DNA of 64,000 bases from assembly GCF_022354465.1 (NCBI RefSeq), contig NZ_CP092361.1:62001-126000 (forward strand), written 5' to 3'. The notes beneath the pieces were generated by a model. The model saw nothing but the letters and a program-made list of their open reading frames with translations, was not told the origin of the DNA and made no database searches. Within the stretch, counting starts at the first letter, position 1. Each line of letters begins with the position of its first letter. Below, one piece after another: positions 27,273 to 38,600 of this stretch. Both the position numbers and the translations under genes were made by a program. This stretch comes from Wielerella bovis. Its GTDB lineage: Bacteria; Pseudomonadota; Gammaproteobacteria; Burkholderiales; Neisseriaceae.

Positions 27273-27379
27273 TATAGTGAAGTAAAATAAGAAAGATGCA
27301 AGGCGACCACGCCCGCCGTGTACAAATCGTACATAAGGGCGTGGGCAACGAAGCAGATTTCTTATTTTAATTTACTATA
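27273..27379. repeat. Correia-like element, class B (copy B1)
   Basis: A 107-bp element with ends TATAGTGAAGTAAAATAAGA and TCTTATTTTAATTTACTATA. The core GCAAGGCGACCACGCCCGCC...GTACAAATCGTAC...GGGCGTGGGCAACG is palindromic and GC-rich. The copy at 46466 is nearly identical and inverted. Confidence 0.85.
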
Positions 27380-27404
27380 TTGTCCATGCGTGCAAATGCA
27401 AGGC

Positions 27405-27445
27405 GGTTTTTCATGCCAATATCGGGACTATTGGCATGAAAAACC
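27405..27445. repeat. Perfect 17-base palindrome with seven-base loop
   Basis: GGTTTTTCATGCCAATA and its exact complement surround TCGGGAC. It lies 64 bases after the stop of the transporter gene on the minus strand. No T-run follows on either strand, and it does not resemble the DUS or the Correia-like elements. The rest of 27157-27508 holds repeats only. Confidence 0.8.
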
Positions 27446-27508
27446 AATACAGTAGTCGCATGAAGTGGCGATAAAACAAGCTCAATATTGTGAATACAGG
27501 TTCTAAAA

Positions 27509-28921
27509 TCACATTAAAAATAACCAAGCCCATGCGGATAGGATGGCAATACTCAACACGCTCAATACAAAACCAACATTGACCATGTCTTTTTGACGGA
27601 TTTGACCTGTTGCAAAAACCAGCGCATTAGGTGGTGTGCCAACTGGCAACATAAATGCACACGATGCACCAATGCCGATAATCAACACTAAAACTTGTTC
27701 AGGCAGCCCCATTTGTGTGGCAATGGTGGCAAACATGGGAACAAATAGTGCGGCGGATGCGGTATTACTGGTAAAGTTGGTCAGCAATATAATAAATGTT
27801 GCCACCGCCACAATAATAACCAAGGGCGATGCACCACTTAATATTTGTGCCACCTCATTCCCCAAAGCAGATGATGCGCCTGATTTGCCCATCAATACGC
27901 TCAATGTAATACCTCCACCAAATAAGAGTAATACGCCCAAATCGGTATTTTGTGCAACATCGCGCCAACTGACCGTTCCCAAAATCACAACCATTGCTGC
28001 TGCTATCAAGGCGATAATACTGTCAATAGAGGTAATGCCTGTGGCTTTGGCAATGTATGAGCTAAATATCCATGCTAATGCGGTGGCAACGGCTATGCAT
28101 ACCGTTAATACGCGCGAGAGTGTCCAAGGAATCGTTTCGGTTTCCAGAGAAACGGTGGTATGCAAATTCGGGCGTAACACAACATATAGGGACAATAGCA
28201 TCGCGGGTAATAATACTAAAGCAATAGGTAAGCTGAGTGTCACCCAGCCCGTAAAATCTACCCCTAATGCTTTGGCAGCAATGGCATTGGGTGGTGAGCC
28301 AACCAATGTACCGATACCCCCCAAACTGGCGCAATAAGCAATGCCAAGTAATACAAATGTGAATGTATTGCGGTCTTTTTCGGGATTAAGATGCGAGAGT
28401 AAACCCATGGATAGGGGTAACATCATGGCAGCGGTGGCGGTATTGCTTATCCACATAGATAAAAATGCGGTTACGGCAAAAATCAACAATATAGCGGAAA
28501 ATAAGTTACCACGCGATAGAGCGATGACTTTCAAAGCAATTTTTCGGTCAAGTTGTTGAACATGCAATGCACTGGCTAATGCAAAACCACCAAAAAAAAC
28601 GTAAATCACGGGGTCAGCGAAATTGGATAAGGCAGTTTTGGTATTCATGTCAGGGATTTGAAAAACCACTGCCAACACAGGAATCAATAGCGCGGTAACG
28701 GTAATATGTACCGCTTCGGTCAGCCACAATAAGCCAATGAATAATAGAATTGCCAAGCCTTTGTTGACGTTGGTATCGTATGGCAATAGGAAATAAGCAC
28801 CAAAACTCACAGCAGCCGCGATGATAATGAAGATGACATTACGCCAGTTGGTTGTCGGTGGTGGCATACTTTTAGGCGATGCATTCTGGGGAGGGGTATG
28901 ATTATGGATAGGGTCAGACAT
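27509..28921 (-). CDS. DASS (SLC13) family anion/Na+ symporter
   Basis: A 470-residue inner-membrane transporter of the divalent anion:sodium symporter family (dicarboxylates or sulfate). Both SNT motifs of the paired substrate site are present: SNTATAAMM near 170 and SNTASAALF near 390. So are GTPPNALV near the end and GSPPNAIAAK in the middle. About 11 membrane segments follow a polar, Pro-rich N-terminus. The ATG at 28921 follows TAGGAGCACA. The substrate is not determined by sequence. Confidence 0.9.
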   Translation of the reverse strand: MSDPIHNHTPPQNASPKSMPPPTTNWRNVIFIIIAAAVSFGAYFLLPYDTNVNKGLAILLFIGLLWLTEAVHITVTALLIPVLAVVFQIPDMNTKTALSNFADPVIYVFFGGFALASALHVQQLDRKIALKVIALSRGNLFSAILLIFAVTAFLSMWISNTATAAMMLPLSMGLLSHLNPEKDRNTFTFVLLGIAYCASLGGIGTLVGSPPNAIAAKALGVDFTGWVTLSLPIALVLLPAMLLSLYVVLRPNLHTTVSLETETIPWTLSRVLTVCIAVATALAWIFSSYIAKATGITSIDSIIALIAAAMVVILGTVSWRDVAQNTDLGVLLLFGGGITLSVLMGKSGASSALGNEVAQILSGASPLVIIVAVATFIILLTNFTSNTASAALFVPMFATIATQMGLPEQVLVLIIGIGASCAFMLPVGTPPNALVFATGQIRQKDMVNVGFVLSVLSIAILSAWAWLFLM

Positions 28922-28960
28922 GTGTGCTCCTAGTATATTTATAAACAATCAAATTTGATT

Positions 28961-29022
28961 ATGGTGGATTAAAATAGAAATAAGACAAAAGCTGGCAATG
29001 CTGTACTATTTTAAACAACCAT
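28961..29022. repeat. Short Correia-like element
   Basis: Inverted ends ATGGTGGATTAAAATAG and CTATTTTAAACAACCAT enclose GCTGGCAATGCTGTACT. At 62 bp it is an internally deleted form. It lies in the gap between lpxB and the transporter gene. Confidence 0.6.
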
Positions 29023-29096
29023 ATCGTATCAAAATAACAATATAAATTGAAACAATGCAGCCTGAAAAATGTTTTCAGGCTGCCTATGATTTATTT

Positions 29097-30245
29097 TTAT
29101 CGTGCTTCTGCTAACACCGCATCCGCAGCTAATTTATCCGTATCTAATTTCAACATTTCGTGTAATGCCGCAAATTCCTGTTCTACTTGCGCGATTTTTT
29201 CAGGCTGCCGATACCAATCCAACATTGCCGCTGCCAATTTATCGGGCGTGGCATCGTGTTGCAATAATTCAGGCACGACTTCTTTGCCCAACAAAATATT
29301 CGGCAAACCAACGTGCGCCACTTGGATTTTGCGTTTGACCAAAAAATAAGTGAGTGGCGAAATTTTATAGCTAATCACCATTGGTCGTTTGCACAATGCC
29401 ACTTCCAGCGTTGCCGTGCCGCTGGTAACCAAAACCACGTCTGCCGCCGTACACGCTAAATCTGCTTTGGCAGCTTGCAGACGAATGGGCAATTTTTCAA
29501 ATTCAGGCTGTGATAAATAATGCTGCAAACGTTCGCGTGATGCAGCGGTGGCATACGGCGAAATAAATTGCGCGTTAGGCAATTCACGCAAAATCAGTTG
29601 CGCGGTGCAGAAAAAAATTGGTGCCATATAATCAATTTCGTTGACACGGCTGCCTGCCAAAATGGCAAATACGGGAATGCTGGTGTCTAATTTTAAGCGT
29701 TCGCGTACAGCGGCTTTGTCGGCAATCATCGGCAAAGTTTGCGCCAATGGATGTCCGATAAACAAAGCGCGTCCACCAGCCGCTTGGTACAACGGTGCTT
29801 CCATCGGAAACAAACACAATACTTGATTGACTTGCTTAACAATTTTGTTCACACGTTCGCGTTTCCACGCCCACACCGATGGGGAAACATAATGCAACGT
29901 AGGAATCCGTGCCGCTTTTAATTGTTCTGCCACACCCAAATTGAAATCAGGCGCATCAATGCCGATAAAAACATTGGGGCGGATTTGTTTTAATTTTTCC
30001 ACCAATTCGCGGCGGATTTTTAGGATTTCGGGCAAGCGTTTGATGACTTCTACATAGCCGCGTACAGCAAGGCGTTCTTGGTCAAACAAACTTTCGCAAC
30101 CTGCGGCAATCATGCGCGGTCCACCGATGCCGATAAATTTAGCATCGGGGCGTTGCGCTTTGATGGCTTCAATTAAATGTGCGCCTAGTAAATCGCCAGA
30201 GGCTTCGCCTGCGCACAGAGCAATGGTTAGGGATTGTGTGGACAT
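29097..30245 (-). CDS. lpxB: Lipid-A-disaccharide synthase
   Basis: LpxB (382 residues) joins UDP-2,3-diacylglucosamine and lipid X to make the lipid A disaccharide at the cytoplasmic face of the inner membrane. CAGEASGDLLGAHLI near 11-25, GIDAPDFNLG and HYVSPSVWAWKRER near 120, GHPLAQTLP and TSGTATLEVALCKRPMVISY near 280-300 are the family motifs. It is separate from the lpxD-lpxA cluster found beside it in many bacteria. Confidence 0.96.
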   Translation of the reverse strand: MSTQSLTIALCAGEASGDLLGAHLIEAIKAQRPDAKFIGIGGPRMIAAGCESLFDQERLAVRGYVEVIKRLPEILKIRRELVEKLKQIRPNVFIGIDAPDFNLGVAEQLKAARIPTLHYVSPSVWAWKRERVNKIVKQVNQVLCLFPMEAPLYQAAGGRALFIGHPLAQTLPMIADKAAVRERLKLDTSIPVFAILAGSRVNEIDYMAPIFFCTAQLILRELPNAQFISPYATAASRERLQHYLSQPEFEKLPIRLQAAKADLACTAADVVLVTSGTATLEVALCKRPMVISYKISPLTYFLVKRKIQVAHVGLPNILLGKEVVPELLQHDATPDKLAAAMLDWYRQPEKIAQVEQEFAALHEMLKLDTDKLAADAVLAEAR

Positions 30246-30333
30246 TGTAAAGTTTTTAAAATAAATGAATAGGTGTGATTGTATCGTGAAATGAAGTTTC
30301 AGGCTGCTTTTTATTGGATAAGGCTGCCTGAAA

Positions 30334-30442
30334 TATAGCCGTTATAAAATAAAAATAATACAGCGTTGCCAGCTCCCTTATGTACTATGTTGTACACGGC
30401 GGTCGCTGTCGCATTGTCCTGATTTAAATTGAATTTACTATA
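30334..30442. repeat. Correia-like element with diverged left end
   Basis: The right half (GTACACGGCGGTCGC ... CCTGATTTAAATTGAATTTACTATA region) matches the TATAGTG class. The left end reads TATAGCCGTTATAAAATAAA and is diverged. First of three copies downstream of rpoC. Confidence 0.7.
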
Positions 30443-30443
30443 A

Positions 30444-30496
30444 ATGTACACGGCGGTCGCTGCTACCTTGTCCTGATTTAAATTGAATTCACTATA
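30444..30496. repeat. Half of a Correia-like element
   Basis: Only the right half is present, from TGTACACGGCGGTCGCTG to AATTGAATTCACTATA. It directly abuts the complete element before it, as if from a tandem insertion or a deletion. Confidence 0.7.
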
Positions 30497-30500
30497 CAAA

Positions 30501-30534
30501 ACGGACAAGCGAATTTCATCGTTTGTCCGTTTTT
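30501..30534. terminator. Terminator after rpoC
   Basis: ACGGACAA and TTGTCCGT, with CGA/TCG inside, form a stable stem with TTTT on the plus side and TTTT on the minus side. It is the first strong terminator after the rpoC stop. Confidence 0.8.
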
Positions 30535-30562
30535 ATTTAGCTCACATCATTGGTTTCAGATA

Positions 30563-30669
30563 TATAGTGAATTCAATTTAAACCAGTACAGCGTTGCCAA
30601 TTTCCTTATATACTAGGTGTATACAGCGGTCGCTGTCGCCTTGTCCTGATTTAAATTGAATCCACTATA
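30563..30669. repeat. Correia-like element, TATAGTG-type ends (copy A3)
   Basis: A complete 107-bp copy with ends TATAGTGAATTCAATTTAAA and TTTAAATTGAATCCACTATA, in the opposite orientation to copies A1 and A2. It lies 46 bases beyond the rpoC stop. Confidence 0.85.
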
Positions 30670-30714
30670 TTTCTATACAACTGCTTGAATATTCAGGCAG
30701 CCTGAAAACCAAAT

Positions 30715-33700
30715 TTATGCTTCGCTACTTTCGTTTTCTTCGGTTGTAACTTCATTGTGGCTAGCAATCGCTGCGGCACCACGTTGCGCTGCCCAAGCTG
30801 CACGACGCGAACGGTGATAACTTAAACCTGTACCTGCTGGAATCAAGCGACCCACAATCACGTTTTCTTTCAAACCACGCAAGTCGTCTTTGCGACCCAT
30901 AATTGCAGCTTCGGTCAAAACACGTGTCGTTTCTTGGAACGATGCAGCTGAAATGAAACTGTCGGTACTCAAAGAAGCTTTGGTAATACCCAACAATACA
31001 TTTTCAAAACGTGCAGGTTCTTTGCCTGCTGCAATGGCTTGTTCGTTAGCAATCAATACTTCAGCACGTTCAACCTGTTCGCCTGTAATGAAGTTGGTAT
31101 CGCCTGTATCCACAATGCTTACACGGCGTAACATTTGGCGAATAATCACTTCAATGTGCTTGTCGGAAATTTTCACACCTTGCAAACGGTACACTTCTTG
31201 TACCTCTTGCACAATGTAGCGTGCCAATTCCTCAATGCCTTTCAAACGCAAGATATCATGTGGGTCTACCGCACCATCCACAATGGTTTCGCCACGATTG
31301 ACTACTTGACCATCGTGTACCAGCAGTTGTTTCTCTTTAGAAATCAAGGTTTCGTATGCCACACCGTCCAAGTCAGTGATAACAAGGCGTTGTTTACCTT
31401 TGGTTTCTTTACCAAATGAAACTGTGCCTGTAACTTCTGCCAACATACCTGCATCTTTTGGCACACGCGCTTCAAATAATTCGGCTACGCGTGGCAAACC
31501 ACCCGTAATATCGCGTGTTTTAGTTGAGGCTTGTGGGATACGTGCCAACACGTCGCCTTTACCAATTTCTTGACCTTCGCGCACTTGGATAATCGCGCCA
31601 ACTTGGAATGCCATAGATACAGGGGTTTCTGTACCAGGAATCATCACAGGTTCACCGTTTTCATCCAACAGTTTTACGGTTGGACGCAACAATTTGCTGG
31701 TGCTGCCACGACGTTTACCGTCAATCACTACCAAAGTAGACAAGCCTGTTACATCGTCAGTTTGGCGGGTAACAGTTACACCTTCCTCCACGTTTTCAAA
31801 CTCTACACGACCTGCGTGTTCGGTAATCATTGGGTGCGTATGTGGGTCCCAAGTTGCCAGCGTGGTACCTGCTTTCAACTCTTCGCCATCTGTTACTTTC
31901 AAAGTTGCGCCATAAGGGATTTTGTGCAATTCGCGCTCGCGACCTGCCGCATCCAAAATCATGATTTCACATGAACGACCGATAACAATCAATTCGCCTT
32001 TTTGGTTGGCAATGTAACGCATTTGTCCACCAAAACGCACCGTACCGTTGGATTTAGCTTCCACTTGGCTGGCTGCTGCTGCACGCGAAGCCGCACCACC
32101 GATGTGGAACGTACGCATCGTTAATTGTGTACCTGGTTCGCCAATAGATTGTGCTGCAATCACGCCGACTGCTTCGCCCGCATTGACCAATTTACCGCGT
32201 GCTAAGTCACGACCATAGCATTTCGCACACAAACCATAACGTGTTTCACAAGTAATTGGTGTGCGAACTTTCACTTCGTCCACGCCCGAATTGTCAATCA
32301 AATCAACCAATTTTTCGTCCAGTAATGTTCCTGCTTCAATCAATGTGCTACCTGTTGATGGGTCAATCACATCTGATGCAGTTACACGACCCAAAATGCG
32401 GTCACGCAATGGTTCAATAATGTCGCCACCTTGTACTACAGCTTTCATAGAGAAGCCTTCGCTAGTGCCGCAATCATCTTCCACTACCACCAAATCTTGG
32501 GTTACGTCCACCAAACGGCGCGTTAAGTAACCAGAGTTTGCAGTTTTCAATGCGGTATCCGCCAAACCTTTACGCGCACCGTGTGTCGCAATAAAGTATT
32601 GCAATACTGTCAAGCCTTCGCGGAAGTTTGCCGTAATCGGTGTTTCAATAATCGAACCATCTGGTTTTGCCATCAAGCCGCGCATACCTGACAACTGCTT
32701 AATTTGCGCTGCCGAACCACGCGCACCCGAATCCGCCATCATGTAAATGGAGTTGAATGACTCTTCCATTAAGGTTTTGCCATTTTCATCTTTGTACACT
32801 TCACCTGTTTTATCATTTAATACAGGCTGTTGTCCCAAATTATCCATCATGGCTTTGGCAATTTTATCGCCAGCACGTCCCCAAATGTCTACGACTTTGT
32901 TGTAACGCTCGCCATTGGTTACCAAACCTTGACGGTATTGGTCTTCAATTTCTTTCACTTCAGCTTGGGCTTCAGCCAGCAAAGCAGGTTTTTCTTTTGG
33001 AATTTCCATGTCATCCACGCAAATGGAGATGCCACCTTTCGCCGCCAATGCAAAACCTGTATACATCAAATGGTCGGCAAAAATAACCGTGTCACGCAAA
33101 CCGCACAAGCGGAACGATGCATTAATCAGCTTGGAAATTTCTTTCTTTTTCAAAGCCTTGTTCACATATTCAAATGGCAAGCCTTTGGGCAAAATTTCAG
33201 ACAGCAAAGCACGACCCACAGTCGTTTCATAACGATTCATCACAGGTTCAAATTCGCCTGCATCATTTTTTACCCATTCGCGCAAACGCACGGTAATTTT
33301 AGTACCCAATTTCACTTGTTTGGTGTGATACGCACGATGTACTTCTTTCACATCAGCAAACAAAGTGCCTTCGCCTTCAGCTTTTTCTTTGGCACGAGTC
33401 ATGTAATACAAGCCCAATACGATGTCTTGCGATGGCACGATAATCGGCTCGCCGTTGGCTGGCGCGAGTACGTTGTTGGAAGCCAACATCAATGTACGCG
33501 CTTCCATTTGCGCTTCCAAGCTCAATGGCACGTGTACCGCCATTTGGTCGCCGTCAAAGTCCGCGTTAAACGCCGCACACACCAATGGGTGCAACTGAAT
33601 CGCTTTGCCTTCAATCAAAATCGGCTCAAACGCTTGAATACCCAAACGGTGCAAGGTCGGCGCACGGTTCAACAGAATTGGGTGTTCGCGAATCACTTCT

Positions 33701-34941
33701 TCCAAAATATCCCAAACTTCAGGTACTTCTTGTTCTACCAATTTTTTGGCAGCCTTAACGGTGGTGGCGAGTTCGCGTTTTTCCAATTTGTGGAAAATAA
33801 AGGGTTTGAACAATTCCAATGCCATTTTTTTCGGCAAACCGCATTGGTGCAAACGCAAGTAGGGACCTACGGTAATCACGGAACGACCTGAATAGTCCAC
33901 ACGTTTACCCAGCAAGTTTTGACGGAAACGACCGCTCTTACCTTTAATCATGTCAGACAATGATTTGAGTGGGCGTTTGCTTGCGCCAGTCATGGCTTTG
34001 CCACGGCGACCGTTGTCCAACAAGCTGTCAACGGCTTCTTGCAACATGCGTTTTTCGTTGCGGACGATGATGTCGGGCGCGCGCAATTCCAGCAAGCGTT
34101 TCAAACGGTTATTGCGGTTAATCACGCGACGATACAAATCGTTCAAGTCAGACGTAGCAAAACGTCCGCCGTCCAATGGCACCAATGGACGCAAATCGGG
34201 CGGCAACACGGGCAACACGTCCATAATCATCCATTCCAATTTCATGCCTGAGCGTTGGAAGGCTTCCAAAATTTTCAAGCGTTTGGCGATTTTTTTGATT
34301 TTGGTGTCGCTGCTGGTGGATTGCAATTCTTCGCGCAACAATTCAATTTCGCGCTCAATGTCCAAAGTACGCAGCAATTCGCGGATGCCTTCTGCGCCCA
34401 TGTGTGCGTCAAATTCTTCGCCAAATTCGTCCAATTTGTTGTAGTAATCTTCTTCGCTCAACAGTTGGCGGCGTTGCAAGCTGGTCAAACCAGGGTCGGT
34501 AACCACAAACGCTTCAAAATACAACACGCGCTCAATATCGCGCAAAGTCATGTCCAACACCATGCCCAAGCGAGACGGCAGCGATTTCAAAAACCAAATG
34601 TGGGCAACGGGCGCAGCCAATTCAATATGACCCATGCGCTCGCGGCGCACTTTGGTCAGGGTAACTTCCACGCCGCATTTTTCGCAGGTTACGCCTTTGA
34701 ATTTCAAGCGTTTGTATTTGCCGCACAAGCACTCGTAATCTTTGACTGGACCAAAGATTTTCGCGCAGAACAAGCCATCGCGTTCGGGCTTGAAGGTGCG
34801 GTAGTTAATCGTTTCGGGTTTTTTCACTTCGCCATACGACCACGAGCGAATCGTGTCGGGCGATGCGATGCCAATTTTAATGGCATCAAATTCTTCTGAA
34901 CCTGCTTGTTGCAGGGGGGCGAATAAATCGGTTAAGTTCAT
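30715..34941 (-). CDS. rpoC: RNA polymerase beta' subunit
   Basis: Beta' (1408 residues) carries half of the polymerase active site. The N-terminal zinc site is [19 protein letters not shown] at about 71-89. The catalytic Mg site is [12 protein letters not shown] near 460. The second zinc site ([19 protein letters not shown]) lies near 815-905. It is followed by repeats and terminators in place of the rpsL-rpsG-fusA genes that follow rpoC in Neisseria meningitidis as I recall. An extra lipoprotein gene separates it from rpoB. Confidence 0.98.
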   Translation of the reverse strand: MNLTDLFAPLQQAGSEEFDAIKIGIASPDTIRSWSYGEVKKPETINYRTFKPERDGLFCAKIFGPVKDYECLCGKYKRLKFKGVTCEKCGVEVTLTKVRRERMGHIELAAPVAHIWFLKSLPSRLGMVLDMTLRDIERVLYFEAFVVTDPGLTSLQRRQLLSEEDYYNKLDEFGEEFDAHMGAEGIRELLRTLDIEREIELLREELQSTSSDTKIKKIAKRLKILEAFQRSGMKLEWMIMDVLPVLPPDLRPLVPLDGGRFATSDLNDLYRRVINRNNRLKRLLELRAPDIIVRNEKRMLQEAVDSLLDNGRRGKAMTGASKRPLKSLSDMIKGKSGRFRQNLLGKRVDYSGRSVITVGPYLRLHQCGLPKKMALELFKPFIFHKLEKRELATTVKAAKKLVEQEVPEVWDILEEVIREHPILLNRAPTLHRLGIQAFEPILIEGKAIQLHPLVCAAFNADFDGDQMAVHVPLSLEAQMEARTLMLASNNVLAPANGEPIIVPSQDIVLGLYYMTRAKEKAEGEGTLFADVKEVHRAYHTKQVKLGTKITVRLREWVKNDAGEFEPVMNRYETTVGRALLSEILPKGLPFEYVNKALKKKEISKLINASFRLCGLRDTVIFADHLMYTGFALAAKGGISICVDDMEIPKEKPALLAEAQAEVKEIEDQYRQGLVTNGERYNKVVDIWGRAGDKIAKAMMDNLGQQPVLNDKTGEVYKDENGKTLMEESFNSIYMMADSGARGSAAQIKQLSGMRGLMAKPDGSIIETPITANFREGLTVLQYFIATHGARKGLADTALKTANSGYLTRRLVDVTQDLVVVEDDCGTSEGFSMKAVVQGGDIIEPLRDRILGRVTASDVIDPSTGSTLIEAGTLLDEKLVDLIDNSGVDEVKVRTPITCETRYGLCAKCYGRDLARGKLVNAGEAVGVIAAQSIGEPGTQLTMRTFHIGGAASRAAAASQVEAKSNGTVRFGGQMRYIANQKGELIVIGRSCEIMILDAAGRERELHKIPYGATLKVTDGEELKAGTTLATWDPHTHPMITEHAGRVEFENVEEGVTVTRQTDDVTGLSTLVVIDGKRRGSTSKLLRPTVKLLDENGEPVMIPGTETPVSMAFQVGAIIQVREGQEIGKGDVLARIPQASTKTRDITGGLPRVAELFEARVPKDAGMLAEVTGTVSFGKETKGKQRLVITDLDGVAYETLISKEKQLLVHDGQVVNRGETIVDGAVDPHDILRLKGIEELARYIVQEVQEVYRLQGVKISDKHIEVIIRQMLRRVSIVDTGDTNFITGEQVERAEVLIANEQAIAAGKEPARFENVLLGITKASLSTDSFISAASFQETTRVLTEAAIMGRKDDLRGLKENVIVGRLIPAGTGLSYHRSRRAAWAAQRGAAAIASHNEVTTEENESSEA

Positions 34942-35059
34942 TTTTGCTCCTGTTTTTAAGGGCGATTTTGAATTTTTTTTGGTGGATATTTTTTCAGGCT
35001 GCCTGAAAACGAAATTTTTGATTTTAGGAAATTTTCAGGTTGCCTGAATTGGCGACAAT

Positions 35060-35079
35060 GTCGGTTATGAGTATCCGAC
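35060..35079. repeat. GTCGG palindrome, left of the lipoprotein cassette
   Basis: GTCGG and CCGAC with a ten-base middle, followed by CTA. It resembles the better preserved palindrome at 35626-35645 on the other side of the lipoprotein gene. Confidence 0.5.
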
Positions 35080-35550
35080 CTATACCTGCTTCTGACAAAT
35101 CATGTTAGCACTTTCATCAGTATTATCTTTCAACCGCATTTGCTTATCTGTCATATCCATAATGGTATATTGCTGCTGATATTGTTTACCAATATTTTGC
35201 TTTAAACCTTCTATAACAAAATCATCACGCTGAGCTGCTGGAATACGCTCTACTTTATCCAACATACGCATATCTAAATCAAGCTGTTGATGAATAATCT
35301 TCCAATTACCAGCGAAATACTGTTTATAAACCACATTGTCCATTGTAAATTGCGAACTTCCTTGAAGATGATTTTGTTTATTTAACATCAAAAGCATCTC
35401 TGCATTATCTTGTGTTTTACACAACCAATTCCCAATCATTTTGGGATTAGATTGAGATAACTGATTTTGACTGGGAGTCATAACTTGTGTATTAGTACAC
35501 GCCAATAATCCCAATGAAAGCAATGCGCTCATTACCAATTTTTTCAACAT
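35080..35550 (-). CDS. Lipoprotein inserted between rpoB and rpoC
   Basis: A 156-residue lipoprotein with signal peptide MLKKLVMSALLSLGLLAC (Cys 18). The mature protein has NWLCKTQDN near the start and MICQKQV at the end, so two Cys could form a disulphide around a small beta-rich domain. I do not recognise the family. Gene pairs rpoB-rpoC normally sit about 100 bases apart. Here this gene and two GTCGG palindromes fill a 735-base gap. Codon use is more AT-rich than in rpoB. It would be transcribed with the polymerase genes. Confidence 0.8.
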   Translation of the reverse strand: MLKKLVMSALLSLGLLACTNTQVMTPSQNQLSQSNPKMIGNWLCKTQDNAEMLLMLNKQNHLQGSSQFTMDNVVYKQYFAGNWKIIHQQLDLDMRMLDKVERIPAAQRDDFVIEGLKQNIGKQYQQQYTIMDMTDKQMRLKDNTDESANMICQKQV

Positions 35551-35625
35551 GATTGTTTCCTTATTTTCGCAAATTTAGTTTTCAAGCTGCCTTTCAGTAC
35601 ACGACAAAATTTGAAGCAGCGTTGT

Positions 35626-35645
35626 GTCGGGCATAAATGCCCGAC
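35626..35645. repeat. GTCGGGCA palindrome, right of the lipoprotein cassette
   Basis: A perfect 8-base stem (GTCGGGCA/TGCCCGAC) with a four-base loop, followed by CTACC. It lies 32 bases after the rpoB stop on the minus strand and could act as a processing or pausing site. Confidence 0.7.
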
Positions 35646-35676
35646 CTACCTTTTCAGGCTGCCTGAAAGCAGATTG

Positions 35677-38600
35677 TTAATTCTGCTCCAAATCAATATC
35701 CAAGCCCAGCGAACGGATTTCTTTCACAATCACATTAAACGATTCGGGCATGCCCGCATCAATTTTGTGTTCGCCTTTGACGATGTTTTCGTACATTTTG
35801 GTGCGACCTGTTACGTCATCGGATTTCACCGTCAGCATTTCTTGCAAGGTGTATGCCGCGCCGTATGCTTCCAGCGCCCATACCTCCATCTCACCGAAAC
35901 GCTGACCACCAAATTGCGCTTTACCGCCCAATGGCTGTTGCGTTACCAAGCTGTATGGACCTGTTGAACGGGCGTGCATTTTCTCATCAACCAAGTGGTG
36001 CAGTTTCAGATAGTGCATCACGCCCACCGTTACGCGGCGGTCAAACGCTTCGCCTGAACGTCCATCGTACAAAGTAATCTGCGTTTTGCTTTCGTTGAAG
36101 CCCAATTTCTCCACTTCAGGGTCATCGCTTGGGTACGCCAAGTTCAGCATATCGTAAATTTCTTGCTCTTTCGCGCCGTCAAATACGGGGGAAGCAAATG
36201 TCGCGCCACGTTTCAGGTTTTCAGCCAGCGTGATGATTTCATCGTCATTCAGGCTCTCCAAATCTTCTTGTTTGCCGCTACCGTTGTAGAGTTTTTCCAA
36301 GAAGGCGCGGATTTCGCTCACTTTGCGCTGTTCAGCCAGCATTTTTTCAATGCGCTGACCGATGCCTTTCGCCGCCCAACCCAAATGCACTTCCAAAATC
36401 TGACCGATGTTCATGCGCGATGGTACGCCCAATGGGTTCAACACGATGTCCACAGTGCGACCGTCCGCCATGTATGGCATGTCTTCCACAGGCAAAATGC
36501 GCGATACCACGCCTTTGTTACCGTGGCGACCCGCCATTTTGTCGCCTGCCTGCAAACGGCGTTTGATGGCGATAAACACTTTCACCATTTTTTGTACACC
36601 AGGGGGCAACTCGTCGCCTTGGGTCATTATTTTTTTCTTTTTGACTTCGTACAACACTTCCGCTTCTTCGCGTTTTTGTTGCAAAGACAATTTAATCAAT
36701 TCAAGCTGTTTGGCGATTTCTTCGTCTGCCATGCGCACGTCAAACCAATCATGACGAGACGGCAAACCATGCAAATATTCCGCCGTAACCACCGTGCCTT
36801 TTGCCAATTTCATTGGACCGCCGTTTGCAGGCTGCCCCACAATCATGCGCTCAATACGGTCAAACGCATCGTTGTCAAAAATGCGGATTTGGTCATTCAA
36901 ATCTTGGCGATAGCGTTTCAATTCCGCGTCAATAATGGACTGGGCGCGTTTATCGCGGGTAATGCCTTCGCGTGTGAACACTTGTACGTCAATCACCGTG
37001 CCGCTCATGCCCGTTGGCATACGCAAAGAAGTGTCTTTCACGTCAGACGCTTTTTCGCCGAAAATCGCACGGAGCAGTTTTTCTTCTGGGGTCAGTTGCG
37101 TTTCGCCTTTGGGCGTTACCTTGCCGACCAACACGTCGCCCGCTTCCACTTCTGCACCGATGTACACAATACCGCTTTCGTCCAAACGGTTTTGCATTTT
37201 TTCAGACAGGTTGGGAATGTCGCGTGTGATGTCTTCCGCGCCCAATTTGGTATCACGCGCCACCACGTTCAATTCTTCAATGTGAATAGACGTGTAGCGG
37301 TCGTCCGCAGCGACTTTTTCGCTAATCAAAATGGAGTCTTCATAGTTGTAACCGTTCCATGGCATAAAGGCGATGGTCATGTTTTGACCCAAAGCCAATT
37401 CGCCCAAATCGGTGGACGCGCCGTCCGCAATCAAATCGCCTTTTTGCAACACATCGCCTGCTTTCACGGCTGGGCGTTGGTTGATGTTGGTGGATTGGTT
37501 GGAGCGTGTGAATTTCACCAAATTGTAAATGTCCACACCGCCTTGTTCTGCGGTTGCTTCTTCATCGTGTACGCGCACCACAATGCGGTTGGCGTCCACA
37601 TATTCCACCACGCCGCCACGGCGTGCCACAATCGCAGTCGCGCTGTCCACGGCTACGGCGCGTTCAATGCCCGTGCCGACCATTGGTTTTTCGGCGCGTA
37701 AACATGGCACGGCTTGACGTTGCATGTTCGCACCCATCAAAGCGCGGTTCGCGTCATCGTGTTCCAAGAATGGAATCAACGATGCGGCTACGGACACCAC
37801 CTGACCTGTTGCCACGTCCATGTATTGCACGCGGTCGGGGGTTGCCAAAATGGTTTCGCCTTTTTCGCGGCAAACCACCAATTCATCTTTCAGGCAGCCT
37901 GAATCGTCCAATTCCGAGTTGGCTTGGGCAATCACATAGCGACCTTCTTCAATCGCCGACAAGTAGTCAATTTCATCAGTTACTTTGCCGTCCACCACTT
38001 TGCGGTAAGGCGTTTCCAAGAAACCGTAATCATTGGTACGCGCATAAACGGACAAGGAGTTAATCAAGCCGATGTTTGGACCTTCGGGCGTTTCAATCGG
38101 GCAAACGCGACCGTAGTGCGTTGGGTGTACGTCGCGCACCTCAAAGCCTGCGCGTTCGCGAGTCAAACCACCAGGACCCAAAGCGGAAACGCGGCGTTTG
38201 TGCGTAATTTCCGATAATGGGTTGGTTTGGTCCATAAATTGCGACAACTGGCTTGAACCGAAAAATTCTTTAATCGCCGCAGAAACAGGTTTCGCATTAA
38301 TCAAATCAGTAGGCATCAAACCTTCGCTTTCCGCTTGGTTCAAACGCTCTTTCACGGCACGTTCCACACGCGCCAAACCGCTACGGAATTGATTTTCCAC
38401 CAATTCGCCAACGGAACGCACACGGCGGTTACCCAAGTGGTCAATGTCATCTACTTCGCCATGACTGTTACGCAATTCCACCAAAGTGGCGATGGTCATC
38501 ACGATGTCTTCATGGCTCAAAATAAAGCTGGTTTTATCGGTTTTTTCCGACATTTCGTTCAACAAACGTTCGTACCAAGTCCCTGTTTGTTCAGGCAGCA

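Noticed and set aside
30311..30508. 65-codon minus-strand frame
   Set aside because: It is made of two Correia-like repeats read through (SEFNLNQDK and SKFNLNQDN), so it is repeat DNA, not a gene.
32830..33891. 353-codon plus-strand frame opposite rpoC
   Set aside because: Antisense shadow of a conserved gene with no recognisable domain.
36163..37701. 512-codon plus-strand frame opposite rpoB
   Set aside because: It is the mirror of a strongly biased coding sequence. The composition (many His, Phe, Arg) is that of antisense noise and no binding site or family is visible.
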